64,000 nt of DNA from RDYJ01 sp034931405 (GTDB taxonomy: Bacteria > Cyanobacteriota > Cyanobacteriia > Cyanobacteriales > Nostocaceae): the NCBI RefSeq assembly GCF_034931405.1, contig NZ_JAYGHA010000026.1, positions 1-64,000 on the forward strand, given 5' to 3'. The position numbers and the translations under genes were made by a program. Positions 7,612 to 15,651 of the stretch are shown here, one piece after another; position 1 is the stretch's first letter, and every line of letters starts with the position of its first letter. The notes beneath the pieces are model-generated. The model did not search any database. It was given only the letters and a program-made list of their open reading frames with translations, and was not told the DNA's origin.

Positions 7612-8850
7612 CTAACAACCACGTAGGCGAGTTTTTTCGTAATAAATCCGCAATAATTGTTTTTCTTTTTCAGGTTTAGCAATTGTGTTTACTCCGGTTA
7701 CAGATTGGAGAATTTCTGATTCAGAACTGCCAAAAATAGTTAACACAGCTTGTTCCGGCATGGTTAATAGACTTTTAGCAACTTCCAACATACACAGATG
7801 GGTATTATCAAAGTATTTGCGATACTCAATCATGTTTTGAATTTGATGAGTTAGTGCCAAACCTGTAACCTGAATGACACGTAAGATAAAGTCTGGACGA
7901 TATTCCAAAATCATGGGGAAAGCATGAAGATAAGCGCGGATTACTGCCAAAATTGAAGGTTGAATCACCTCTAAGGGTATTATTGCTAAATGTAGAGATT
8001 CTTCTAATTCTAGACTGTGATCTACGACTAAACTTGATAGCCAAAGTTTGACATAACTTGCGAGTAAAGTCCCTAAATCAAAAGCTGGATCTCCCCAAGC
8101 ACAAGCTTCCCAATCAATCAATCTTACCAGACAATTATCTAGTTGTTGCCAACGAGAATGAACCAAAATATTGTGTAACTGTAAATCATTATGAGTTAAA
8201 CAACAAGGTTTCCATTGATATGCTAAATCGGCAATCGCTGATTCTAAACTTTCATACTGCTGATAGAGGCTATGAAATTTGAGTGATTCAGTGGGAATAT
8301 GACCAAAGATATCTTGATTGATGGAGTTTATACCTTGAGCCGGATTGTAATAGTGATAACGAAATTGTCCTTGGGGAGCAGTATCCATAAAATCACGATA
8401 CTCTCGTTTTTGGAAGGTAGAACGATGTAATGTTGCTAATGTATTACCAATGGCTGAGGCAATTTCTATGGGGAAAATACTGTTGCTTTCGTGAAATTTC
8501 CCCAATTCCATATATTCGCTTAAGTAACTGCGGACAAGGATGGAATTTTCTTGATCAAAATGGAGCAATAATGAAGCGATCGCGGGAATATTACCAAGAA
8601 CAGGAAACTGTTGCAGTAATGTGTGGAACAGCCACTCATTAAAAAAATCATGGGGACTGCCATCAAAATTAATGTGTCGTTCTTGTTTAACCAGAAGTTT
8701 ACGATTATCTGCCAGCTTCACCAGTAAATTCCGATTATTACCGCTACTTTCTGGTAAATCCGATTCATATAATGCGCCATCTTCTGAGCTACACAGACCT
8801 GCTTTTTGCAGGTACTGGATAACATTTTGAGAAGACAGTGATAATATCAT
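7612..8850 (-). CDS. APH-type phosphotransferase/kinase-like protein, partner of HopA1-family protein
   Basis: A 412-residue protein of the aminoglycoside-phosphotransferase/choline-kinase fold. The N-lobe has LLVKQERH with a candidate ATP-binding Lys. The catalytic loop is CCLTHNDLQLHNILV (HxDxxxxN) and the metal-binding segment RLIDWEACAWGDPAFDLG, both near residues 215-255. The kinase core therefore looks active. A ribosome site AGGAAA lies about 8 bases before the ATG. It is the first gene of a two-gene minus-strand unit with the HopA1-family gene, as in LxmK-LxmY and TvaC-TvaD pairs that phosphorylate and then eliminate Ser/Thr residues. A small-molecule kinase or resistance role cannot be excluded, but the pairing favours peptide modification. 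Confidence 0.72.
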   Translation of the reverse strand: MILSLSSQNVIQYLQKAGLCSSEDGALYESDLPESSGNNRNLLVKLADNRKLLVKQERHINFDGSPHDFFNEWLFHTLLQQFPVLGNIPAIASLLLHFDQENSILVRSYLSEYMELGKFHESNSIFPIEIASAIGNTLATLHRSTFQKREYRDFMDTAPQGQFRYHYYNPAQGINSINQDIFGHIPTESLKFHSLYQQYESLESAIADLAYQWKPCCLTHNDLQLHNILVHSRWQQLDNCLVRLIDWEACAWGDPAFDLGTLLASYVKLWLSSLVVDHSLELEESLHLAIIPLEVIQPSILAVIRAYLHAFPMILEYRPDFILRVIQVTGLALTHQIQNMIEYRKYFDNTHLCMLEVAKSLLTMPEQAVLTIFGSSESEILQSVTGVNTIAKPEKEKQLLRIYYEKTRLRGC

Positions 8851-9293
8851 GTATGATTTTCCTAGTTTCTTAAATTGCTGAGAGAATTACTTAGATTTGG
8901 CTGAATTTAGTCTGAACGGGATGCGGTAGATAGCTACAATAGCGTAAACATTAATAACGATTGCTACTATCTAGTGATATCTTATTTATGCCAGGAAAAC
9001 CTGCCAAAATGGCAAATTTACCTTTATTTTTTCTTTAAACTATACTGATCACACCATAAAATCTTTACACTATTGATAATAATAACTCTAGTATATATAT
9101 TGTTCTGTGGTTAAATCTTATTGATAGTAATTTTTACTAACAAGTTAATAATTGCTAGTTGATATTGTTTGCTTTCCAGGAGTTTTTTCTCCATCCTCCC
9201 TGAATTGTCATAAAAATCACGTTGTTTTTTATGATATAATTGTACTACTTTACGGACTTCAGGGAGAAGTCAGTTTTCATTTAAACACTAATG
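8851..9293. other. Gene-free stretch upstream of the kinase/HopA1 pair
   Basis: I searched both strands for a precursor peptide. Only very short frames occur (for example 16 codons from 8,988 on plus, 27 codons from 9,193 on minus), none with a convincing ribosome site and a Ser/Thr/Cys-rich core. A promoter for the minus-strand pair presumably lies here. TATA-like AT-rich runs are present at 9,090-9,105. Confidence 0.5.
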
Positions 9294-9614
9294 CTACTGA
9301 GGAGCAAAAATTTGATTCAAGATGACAGTTAATGCCAGCATCCCCAAAATAATCATCAATCCCGCAGGCATAAATTTACGTGTTTTAACTAATCGAAAAG
9401 CAAAGAAAACTACTAAAATGCCAGTAACAACGGCGGCTAAAGTTAAACCCCAGGTTTGTCCTTGAAATTGGCAATAGGCAGCAATTATGATTAACAAACC
9501 ACTAATGATACCACTGATTAAGGAAACTTTGCTCTTAGCCTGGGTGTAGCCAATGATTCCACCTACAAATGCTAAAATGCCATAGCCAAAAGCGGCAACT
9601 ATACCTAAATTCAT
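9294..9614 (-). CDS. TMEM14/UPF0136-like small membrane protein
   Basis: A 106-residue, almost entirely hydrophobic protein with Gly-rich helices (GYGILAFVGGIIGYTQAKSK at the start, then two more helices). This composition and the YGILAFVGGIIGY start match the TMEM14 family, found in cyanobacteria, chloroplast envelopes and mitochondria. In plastids relatives (FAX) help fatty acid export; the bacterial role is unknown. It is transcribed divergently from the DUF815 gene, 62 bp away. Confidence 0.7.
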   Translation of the reverse strand: MNLGIVAAFGYGILAFVGGIIGYTQAKSKVSLISGIISGLLIIIAAYCQFQGQTWGLTLAAVVTGILVVFFAFRLVKTRKFMPAGLMIILGMLALTVILNQIFAPQ

Positions 9615-9676
9615 TGTTACGACCTGTGTTGATTTGGATTTTACTTTTAGATTCAGCAGACAATTACAGTTGATTG

Positions 9677-11026
9677 ATGGATAATTCAGTGATGTCTACG
9701 GCAAATTCTTCGTTTTACACCAAAGTTCAATTCTTCCAACGTCAAGCTGCGTCTCTTTTACTTTACCAATCTGTCCTGGGCGGCGAAGTAGCGATCGCAT
9801 TTCTTGATCTACTGCAAGCTATACGTTACACTGACGCTGATGGGCGCGACTGTCTTCAAGCTTACGGTAATTATTTTCAAGCTTTAGCAGCCAGCAAACA
9901 AACCTGGGAAGAATACTTAATTAGCCAAATTCTCATTGCTGACAACCCCTTTACTAGACTAGCTCAACAGCGAGAATTTACTGATTTACCACCCGCCTTA
10001 ATCTCAGCAGCCCAACATGATTTACAAGTGTTACAAAATTTATATGAATGTAACAGTGCTGTTTTAAGTGAGTGGGTACAAGTTGTATCTCATTTGCCTA
10101 TTTCTCCCGTTGTGTGGTATCAAGAACCAGAACCAGTCGATAGAGATATAGATAAAAATTTAATTAGTTCTCTGCAACAGTTAGATATTTGGGCAGATGC
10201 TATCAAAAATTTAGCAAATTATTATCAACAACATGGAACTGGTTTATTTGCACAATATCACGCTTTTAGGTGGCAAGATGGCCAGTTTATTGGTATTCCT
10301 GCTCATGATCCAGTTAAACTAGATGCACTGGTAGGTTATGAATGGCAAAAAGAGACTTTGTTAAAAAACACCAAGTTTTTATTGTCAGGACAGTCAGCAC
10401 TGCACATATTACTTTATGGTAGTCGTGGTTCTGGTAAGTCATCTTTAGTCAAATCTTTATTGAATGAATATAGCCATCAAAACCTGCGCTTGATTGAAGT
10501 CGCAAAATCGGAACTACAAAAACTCCCAGAAATTGTCGAACATTTGCGGGGAGTGCCACAAAAATTTATTATCTTTGTGGATGATCTTTCTTTTGAGGAA
10601 GATGATGATGCTTTTAAAGCACTAAAAGTAGTTTTAGAAGGTAGTTTAACGGCTAGACCAGAAAATGTAGTAGTTTATGCTACATCTAACCGTCGGCACT
10701 TAATTCGGGAGTATTTTAGTGATCGACCGACCCCCAAAGATAACGAAGAAGTCCATGCTTGGGATACAATGCAGGAAAAGCTTTCCTTTAGCGATCGCTT
10801 TGGTTTAACATTAACCTTTGAAGCCGCAGATCAAAAAACATATTTACAAATTGTTCAGCATTTAGCAGTACAAGCAGGTATTAATATTAATGAAAAAGAT
10901 TTAGAATTTCAAGCTTTACAATGGGCAACTCGTCATAATGGCCGTTCTGGCCGGACAGCACGACAGTTTATTGATTTTTTAAAAGCAGATTTAGCCGTGT
11001 ATGGTAATAATGGAAATAGTCTGTAA
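9677..11026 (+). CDS. DUF815-family AAA+ ATPase
   Basis: About 449 residues. The C-terminal 230 residues form an AAA+ core with Walker A YGSRGSGKSSLVKSLL (about residue 247), Walker B FIIFVDDLSFEEDDDA, sensor-like VVVYATSNRRHL and the DUF815 signature SFSDRFGLTLTFE. The N-terminal 200 residues are helical and less conserved. A TTG lies just before two possible ATGs; I chose the ATG at 9,677. Another in-frame ATG is at 9,692. Members are common in cyanobacteria, but the function is not established. It precedes the coiled-coil/BrxD-like genes with a 59-bp gap and could be in the same operon. Confidence 0.8.
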   Translation: MDNSVMSTANSSFYTKVQFFQRQAASLLLYQSVLGGEVAIAFLDLLQAIRYTDADGRDCLQAYGNYFQALAASKQTWEEYLISQILIADNPFTRLAQQREFTDLPPALISAAQHDLQVLQNLYECNSAVLSEWVQVVSHLPISPVVWYQEPEPVDRDIDKNLISSLQQLDIWADAIKNLANYYQQHGTGLFAQYHAFRWQDGQFIGIPAHDPVKLDALVGYEWQKETLLKNTKFLLSGQSALHILLYGSRGSGKSSLVKSLLNEYSHQNLRLIEVAKSELQKLPEIVEHLRGVPQKFIIFVDDLSFEEDDDAFKALKVVLEGSLTARPENVVVYATSNRRHLIREYFSDRPTPKDNEEVHAWDTMQEKLSFSDRFGLTLTFEAADQKTYLQIVQHLAVQAGININEKDLEFQALQWATRHNGRSGRTARQFIDFLKADLAVYGNNGNSL

Positions 11027-11085
11027 TTCACTTACTAATAATTTTTTATTTACACAAACTGATTTTCCAGAAGATGTGAAAAATA

Positions 11086-12411
11086 ATGACCTTAATAACT
11101 ACTGATTCCCACCAGGTTACTACGCTCAAAACAAGCAAAATGCAATCAGGAATAGTAAGTAATCGTTTGATTCTCGGTGTATGTGCCTTTAGTGTCAGTT
11201 TTGGTTTAAGTCTTGTTCCTAACTGGAATTTTACTCAAGCCCTAATCACAGGCATCATTACCGTACTGGCTACCTATTCAGCCGCATTATTTGTTGATAA
11301 AAGACGCAGAAATTATGAACTGCTGGTTTTAAGTTCTCTCCATAGAAAAATCAGAGAATTAGAAAGCTTAAAATATCGAATTGCCAGGGAAGTTGAACAA
11401 GTACAACAACATAAAATTATTCTCTACACAGAATCACAACAACTGCAAAATCAAATAGTAGAATCCCGTAATCAAAGAGACAGTCTTCATCGAGATATAG
11501 GCAATTTTGCCGGACAAAAAAAACAGTTAGAATTAGAAATTAATGGACTGATAAACGAACTACAAAATATAGAAAATAGCACAGAAGAACTCAAAAATTA
11601 CTGTGCTGAACTCACATCTGAAAAACGCCGCTTAGAACTAAATTGCAACGCATCCCGTTCAGAAATCAACCAACTGCAAGCTCAGATAGAAGCTTTTAAT
11701 CAGGAAAAACAGGAAATTGAAAATAACTTAATCCTTTCCAATAGACTCAAACCCCAACTAGAAGAAAAACTTTATGAACTACGGTTGGAAATTCAAGAGT
11801 TAGACATTAAAGTAGTCAATCAAAATAACTTACTCACAGAGACAATAACCACCAGGAAAAATTTAGAAAATACTCTGACTGATTTACAAACCCAAAAACA
11901 AACCCAACAAGCGGAAATTAGCCAGTTACAAAATCACATTTCTTTATTACAAGATGAGCGCGACTTATTACAAAACCAAGTTTGGGAATTACTCCAAAAT
12001 GTAGAAAATCTCCATCAAGAACCACTAACTGATAATATCCAAGAAAGTGAAATTGAATTATTTCCTTTTGATGAATTACTAGAACCTATAAATTCCCAAA
12101 AATCAAATTCTTTACCTTCAGAATGGAGTAATTTTTTAGAAAATTTACCAACTTATCAAATCCAGGTATTAAAAGCTATAGTCGAGCAAGATAATCCCAA
12201 AGCTATGATTAAACAAATAGCTGAAGCACAGATAACTATGCCAAATTTATTAATTGATGGCATCAATGAAATTGCCAATAATACTCTTGGTGAGCTAATT
12301 ATCGAAACCAGTGCAGAAATTCCCGAAATTTATCAAGAACATCTACTCAACATTAAACAAATAATAGCAGTGTATGAAAACTCCCTAAAGAAATCAACAT
12401 CCTCAAACTAA
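11086..12411 (+). CDS. Membrane-anchored coiled-coil protein with TerB-C-like C-terminus
   Basis: 441 residues in three parts. Two adjacent hydrophobic helices lie near residues 25-65 (LILGVCAFSVSFGLSLVP and an ALITGIITVLATYSAALFV stretch). A long coiled coil rich in Glu, Gln and Leu covers about residues 75-310. The C-terminal domain (about 345-430: WSNFLENLPTYQIQVLKAI ... LLIDGINEIANNTLGELIIE) resembles the TerB-C domain of tellurite/stress-response proteins. The protein would sit in the membrane with a cytoplasmic stalk and head. It is followed, 110 bp on, by the DUF2791 ATPase; TerB-C proteins are known to occur beside such ATPases and helicases. Function unknown. Confidence 0.65.
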   Translation: MTLITTDSHQVTTLKTSKMQSGIVSNRLILGVCAFSVSFGLSLVPNWNFTQALITGIITVLATYSAALFVDKRRRNYELLVLSSLHRKIRELESLKYRIAREVEQVQQHKIILYTESQQLQNQIVESRNQRDSLHRDIGNFAGQKKQLELEINGLINELQNIENSTEELKNYCAELTSEKRRLELNCNASRSEINQLQAQIEAFNQEKQEIENNLILSNRLKPQLEEKLYELRLEIQELDIKVVNQNNLLTETITTRKNLENTLTDLQTQKQTQQAEISQLQNHISLLQDERDLLQNQVWELLQNVENLHQEPLTDNIQESEIELFPFDELLEPINSQKSNSLPSEWSNFLENLPTYQIQVLKAIVEQDNPKAMIKQIAEAQITMPNLLIDGINEIANNTLGELIIETSAEIPEIYQEHLLNIKQIIAVYENSLKKSTSSN

Positions 12412-12521
12412 AATAATACCATTTTCCATTTGCTTAATATCTGGAATTTGTACTTTTCTGCTATACTTTTCATGGTTATTAGATGTTGAAAATAAGTTGA
12501 AAATAAATTACAATCAACTGC

Positions 12522-13847
12522 ATGACAAAAAACAAAATCTCGAAAAAAATCACCACAGCTTTGATTAATTCCCTTGGTGCAGGAGTAGTTCCCAGAACAG
12601 GAATTGAACATATAGCCGTAGGTAGAGAAAAAGAACTAAATAGTCTTTTCCAAAATCTCAATGATATAGCCGAAGGTGTAGCTGCATTTCGGTTTATAAT
12701 CGGTAACTACGGTTCAGGTAAAAGCTTCATGTTACAAATGGTTCGTAACCGCGCCATCGAACAAGGATTTGTAGTTGCTGATGCTGATTTATCTTCTGGA
12801 CGCAGACTAGCAGGAAGTCATAATGAAGGTTTAGCAACCTATCGAGAATTGATGAGTCGTCTGGCTACAAAAACCCGTCCTGATGGTGGTGCTTTAGTTT
12901 CCATTTTAGAAGGATGGATTAATAAAATTCAGCAAGAAGTAGCCAAAGAAACGGGAATGCGTCCCCATGACGAAGGATTTGATGAACAAGTAGAAATAAA
13001 AATTCGGGAAGTAGTTGGATATATTGAAGACTTAGTGCATGGCTTTGATTTTGGGAGTGTAATTATCGCTTACTGGCGTAGTTATCGCTTAGATGATGAT
13101 GATTTAAAAAACGCATCTTTGCGCTGGTTAAGAGGAGAATTTAATACCAAAACTGAAGCCAGAGCAGCTTTAGGAGTGCGTGTTATTATTGATGATGAAA
13201 CTTGGTATGATTATATCAAATTATTAGCTAAATTTGTCGCCGAAATAGGATATAAAGGACTGTTAATTTTAGTAGATGAAGCCGTAATTTTATATCAAAT
13301 AACTACTACAGTTACTCGTGAAAAAAACTACAATAGACTTTTAGCAATGTTTAACGATACCATGCAATGTAAAGCCGAAAATCTTGGTATTGTTATTGGG
13401 GGAACTACCAAATTTTTAGAAGACCCAAATAGAGGGCTTTTTGCTGACCCAGCTTGGCGCAGACGTACCCAAGAAAGTAGATTTGTATCCCAAGCTAATG
13501 TACAGGAATATTTAGGTCCTGTAATTCGTCTTAACCCTTTAACAGCAACAGAAATTCTCACACTTTTACAGCGGTTAACAGAAATTCATGCACTGAATTT
13601 TGGTTATCAACCAAGATGGAAAAATAGTGATTTACAGGAATTTATTCAAGAAATTATCACTCGCTTGGGTGGGGAAGCATTAATGACACCAGGAGAAATT
13701 ATTAGAGATTTTATTAGTGTGTTGAATGTTCTTTATCAAAACCCAGAAATTAAGTTTACTGAATTAATTCACGGTGCTAATTTTAAACCTACTGCTGCTG
13801 GTAAAGATGTTGATTTAGATGATGATGTAGCCGAATTTAGTTTGTGA
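12522..13847 (+). CDS. BrxD-like (DUF2791) P-loop ATPase
   Basis: 441 residues. Walker A is FIIGNYGSGKSFMLQMV (about residue 62) and Walker B GLLILVDEAVIL (about residue 247). The start TTALINSLGAGVVPRTGIEH, the block DADLSSGRRLAG and the end GGEALMTPGEIIRDFISVLN fit the DUF2791 family. That family includes BrxD of type 2 BREX phage defence, where it is paired with the Lhr-like helicase BrxHI. Here an Lhr-like helicase lies 1.8 kb downstream on the same strand, with a kinase gene on the opposite strand between them. None of pglX, pglZ or brxC is present, so this is not a BREX locus as such. Confidence 0.78.
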   Translation: MTKNKISKKITTALINSLGAGVVPRTGIEHIAVGREKELNSLFQNLNDIAEGVAAFRFIIGNYGSGKSFMLQMVRNRAIEQGFVVADADLSSGRRLAGSHNEGLATYRELMSRLATKTRPDGGALVSILEGWINKIQQEVAKETGMRPHDEGFDEQVEIKIREVVGYIEDLVHGFDFGSVIIAYWRSYRLDDDDLKNASLRWLRGEFNTKTEARAALGVRVIIDDETWYDYIKLLAKFVAEIGYKGLLILVDEAVILYQITTTVTREKNYNRLLAMFNDTMQCKAENLGIVIGGTTKFLEDPNRGLFADPAWRRRTQESRFVSQANVQEYLGPVIRLNPLTATEILTLLQRLTEIHALNFGYQPRWKNSDLQEFIQEIITRLGGEALMTPGEIIRDFISVLNVLYQNPEIKFTELIHGANFKPTAAGKDVDLDDDVAEFSL

Positions 13848-13870
13848 TTAATGACGTTTTATTTATTTAA

Positions 13871-14031
13871 CCGCAGAGACGCAGAGAACGCTGAGGAAGA
13901 GAAAGAGGAGAATCTATTCTAATACTTGTCGATTAAGCTAAAAAAATTAAATTAGGTAGGTTGGGTTGACGTTAGGAAACCCAACATTTACGAACTTTTG
14001 TTGGGTTGCGCTTTCTTTGGACCCAACCTAC
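13871..14031. repeat. Two dispersed repeats: CAGAGACGCAGAG type and a GTAGGTTGGGTT palindromic repeat
   Basis: 13,871-13,911 is a copy of the CCGCAGAGACGCAGAG repeat. 13,956-14,031 starts GTAGGTTGGGTT and ends ACCCAACCTAC, with inner AACCCAACA/TGTTGGGTT arms, a MITE-like inverted repeat. A partial relative is at 62,046-62,084. No gene is seen between 13,848 and 14,098. Confidence 0.75.
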
Positions 14032-14098
14032 AAAAACTCTTAACCGAACAGTATTGGAATCTATTCCATGCGGTAATTTTTGTTTGCAATTTAGTAAC

Positions 14099-15496
14099 TT
14101 ACTCTTTGGTAATTGGTAAGTCTAGCCAATCACTCAGTTCTTGCGCTAACCAATCAAGTTCTAAGGTACTCACAGAAAACATATTATTTTGACTGGTGTG
14201 AATTTCATATTTTATCAGTCCTGCCCAAATAATTAAGCAAAGCTGAGGAGCGAGATTATAATAAATATTGCTACGTTCCAAGCGAATAATATTTTTTCTT
14301 GCACTCGGAAACCTCGTATATCGTCTCATTCCAAATAATTCATGAGATAAAGAAATTTGTCTTTTATTGATAAACAGTCTTTTTCTTCCGAAAGTAGACA
14401 TGATAATCACAAAAAATAATATCCCTATATTAAGTGGAAGTAGTAAGTTTGATAAAATGCCCAATAAGTTGCCAGTAAAACCCACTGCAATATAAATGGG
14501 AATAACTGAGATACAATACCAAACAAACATCACACCTAATTTCGACATTCCTCCTTTGGGGGAAATGATAATTTCTATAAAATCAGCATTTTTATTTAAA
14601 ACTATCGTACTACCAAAAGGCTTATCTAAAATCAAATTAGATTCCTTATTTGCAGTATAAATTTGCTTTGTAGGAGCTTGCAAAGACTGTAAAGCCTGTT
14701 GAGCAGAAGCCAAACGTTGACTCAAAATCGGTTGTGTCATCCTCCGCAACCAATTACTAAAATCCGGGCTAATATTAGCAGCTTGTTCAAATTTAATCAC
14801 TAAATCTTGTTGCGGTAAATCTGCTGGATGTTGACCAGTAACTAAATAAATTAAAGTTGCACCCAAACCATAAAGGTCAGATGCTGGACTAGCTTTACCA
14901 CTAAATTGTTCAGGTGGCATATATCCATAACTACCAACAATAGTCATGGTACTATTGCTTCTAATAATAGTTTGCACAGAACCAAAATCAACTAAATAAA
15001 CATCACCAACACTATTACCAGAACGATTTGTTAATAGGATATTACTAGGTTTAATATCACGATGAATTACTGGTGGTTGCTGACTGTGTAAATATTTGAG
15101 AATTTCTAGTAATGCTTTAGCTATTTGCTTAACTTCTTGTTCATTGAAACTGCGTCCTGCTTTTAGTTGAGTTTCTAAAGATTGAGCAGGAATATAACTT
15201 TGTACAAGTGCAAATCCTTTGTAGTTAGCAGCATCTAATTCAAAATAGTTTAAATAGCTGGGAATAGCAGGATGAGAAATTGATTTTAGTGTTTCGGCCT
15301 CGCGTTCAAACAACTTTAAATCTTCCCATTGAAATTCATCATCAAATGTTAGTAATTTCACTACTACCAGTTCTTGGGTTTGCAGGTCACGAGTTAATAG
15401 CGTTCTCCGTCCAGCTTTTTTACCCAGTTGCTGCTGTACTTCATAGCGTTCTAATAGCGTCTCTTTGGCAAAATCACCCAAATCTTGATTTATCAT
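14099..15496 (-). CDS. Serine/threonine protein kinase with C-terminal membrane region
   Basis: About 465 residues. The kinase domain (residues 15-280) has the lysine in LVVVKLLTF, the catalytic loop VIHRDIKPSNILL, DFGS in place of DFG-x, and SYGYMPPEQFSG. After a linker come hydrophobic segments near 335-385 and a C-terminal region ending WLAQELSDWLDLP, typical of a large cyanobacterial Hanks-kinase subfamily. I chose ATG at 15,496; a GTG at 15,511 is five codons upstream in frame. It lies on the opposite strand between the BrxD-like ATPase and the helicase, so co-regulation with them is uncertain. Confidence 0.88.
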   Translation of the reverse strand: MINQDLGDFAKETLLERYEVQQQLGKKAGRRTLLTRDLQTQELVVVKLLTFDDEFQWEDLKLFEREAETLKSISHPAIPSYLNYFELDAANYKGFALVQSYIPAQSLETQLKAGRSFNEQEVKQIAKALLEILKYLHSQQPPVIHRDIKPSNILLTNRSGNSVGDVYLVDFGSVQTIIRSNSTMTIVGSYGYMPPEQFSGKASPASDLYGLGATLIYLVTGQHPADLPQQDLVIKFEQAANISPDFSNWLRRMTQPILSQRLASAQQALQSLQAPTKQIYTANKESNLILDKPFGSTIVLNKNADFIEIIISPKGGMSKLGVMFVWYCISVIPIYIAVGFTGNLLGILSNLLLPLNIGILFFVIIMSTFGRKRLFINKRQISLSHELFGMRRYTRFPSARKNIIRLERSNIYYNLAPQLCLIIWAGLIKYEIHTSQNNMFSVSTLELDWLAQELSDWLDLPITKE

Positions 15497-15651
15497 TTTC
15501 CTAAATTTCACAACTTCGTTGCTTTGATAATTATACTCTGTATGCCTATAGTCCTGTAATATTACTTAAAATAATCAAAAACCAGATATCCGACTTCTGA
15601 CATCAATTCATCGTATATTTATCAAGATAAACAAATAAATTGGGGATTTTA

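Noticed and set aside
8851..9293. Possible precursor peptide for the kinase/HopA1 pair
   Set aside because: Only frames of 11-27 codons without ribosome sites or a Ser/Thr/Cys-rich core; not supported.
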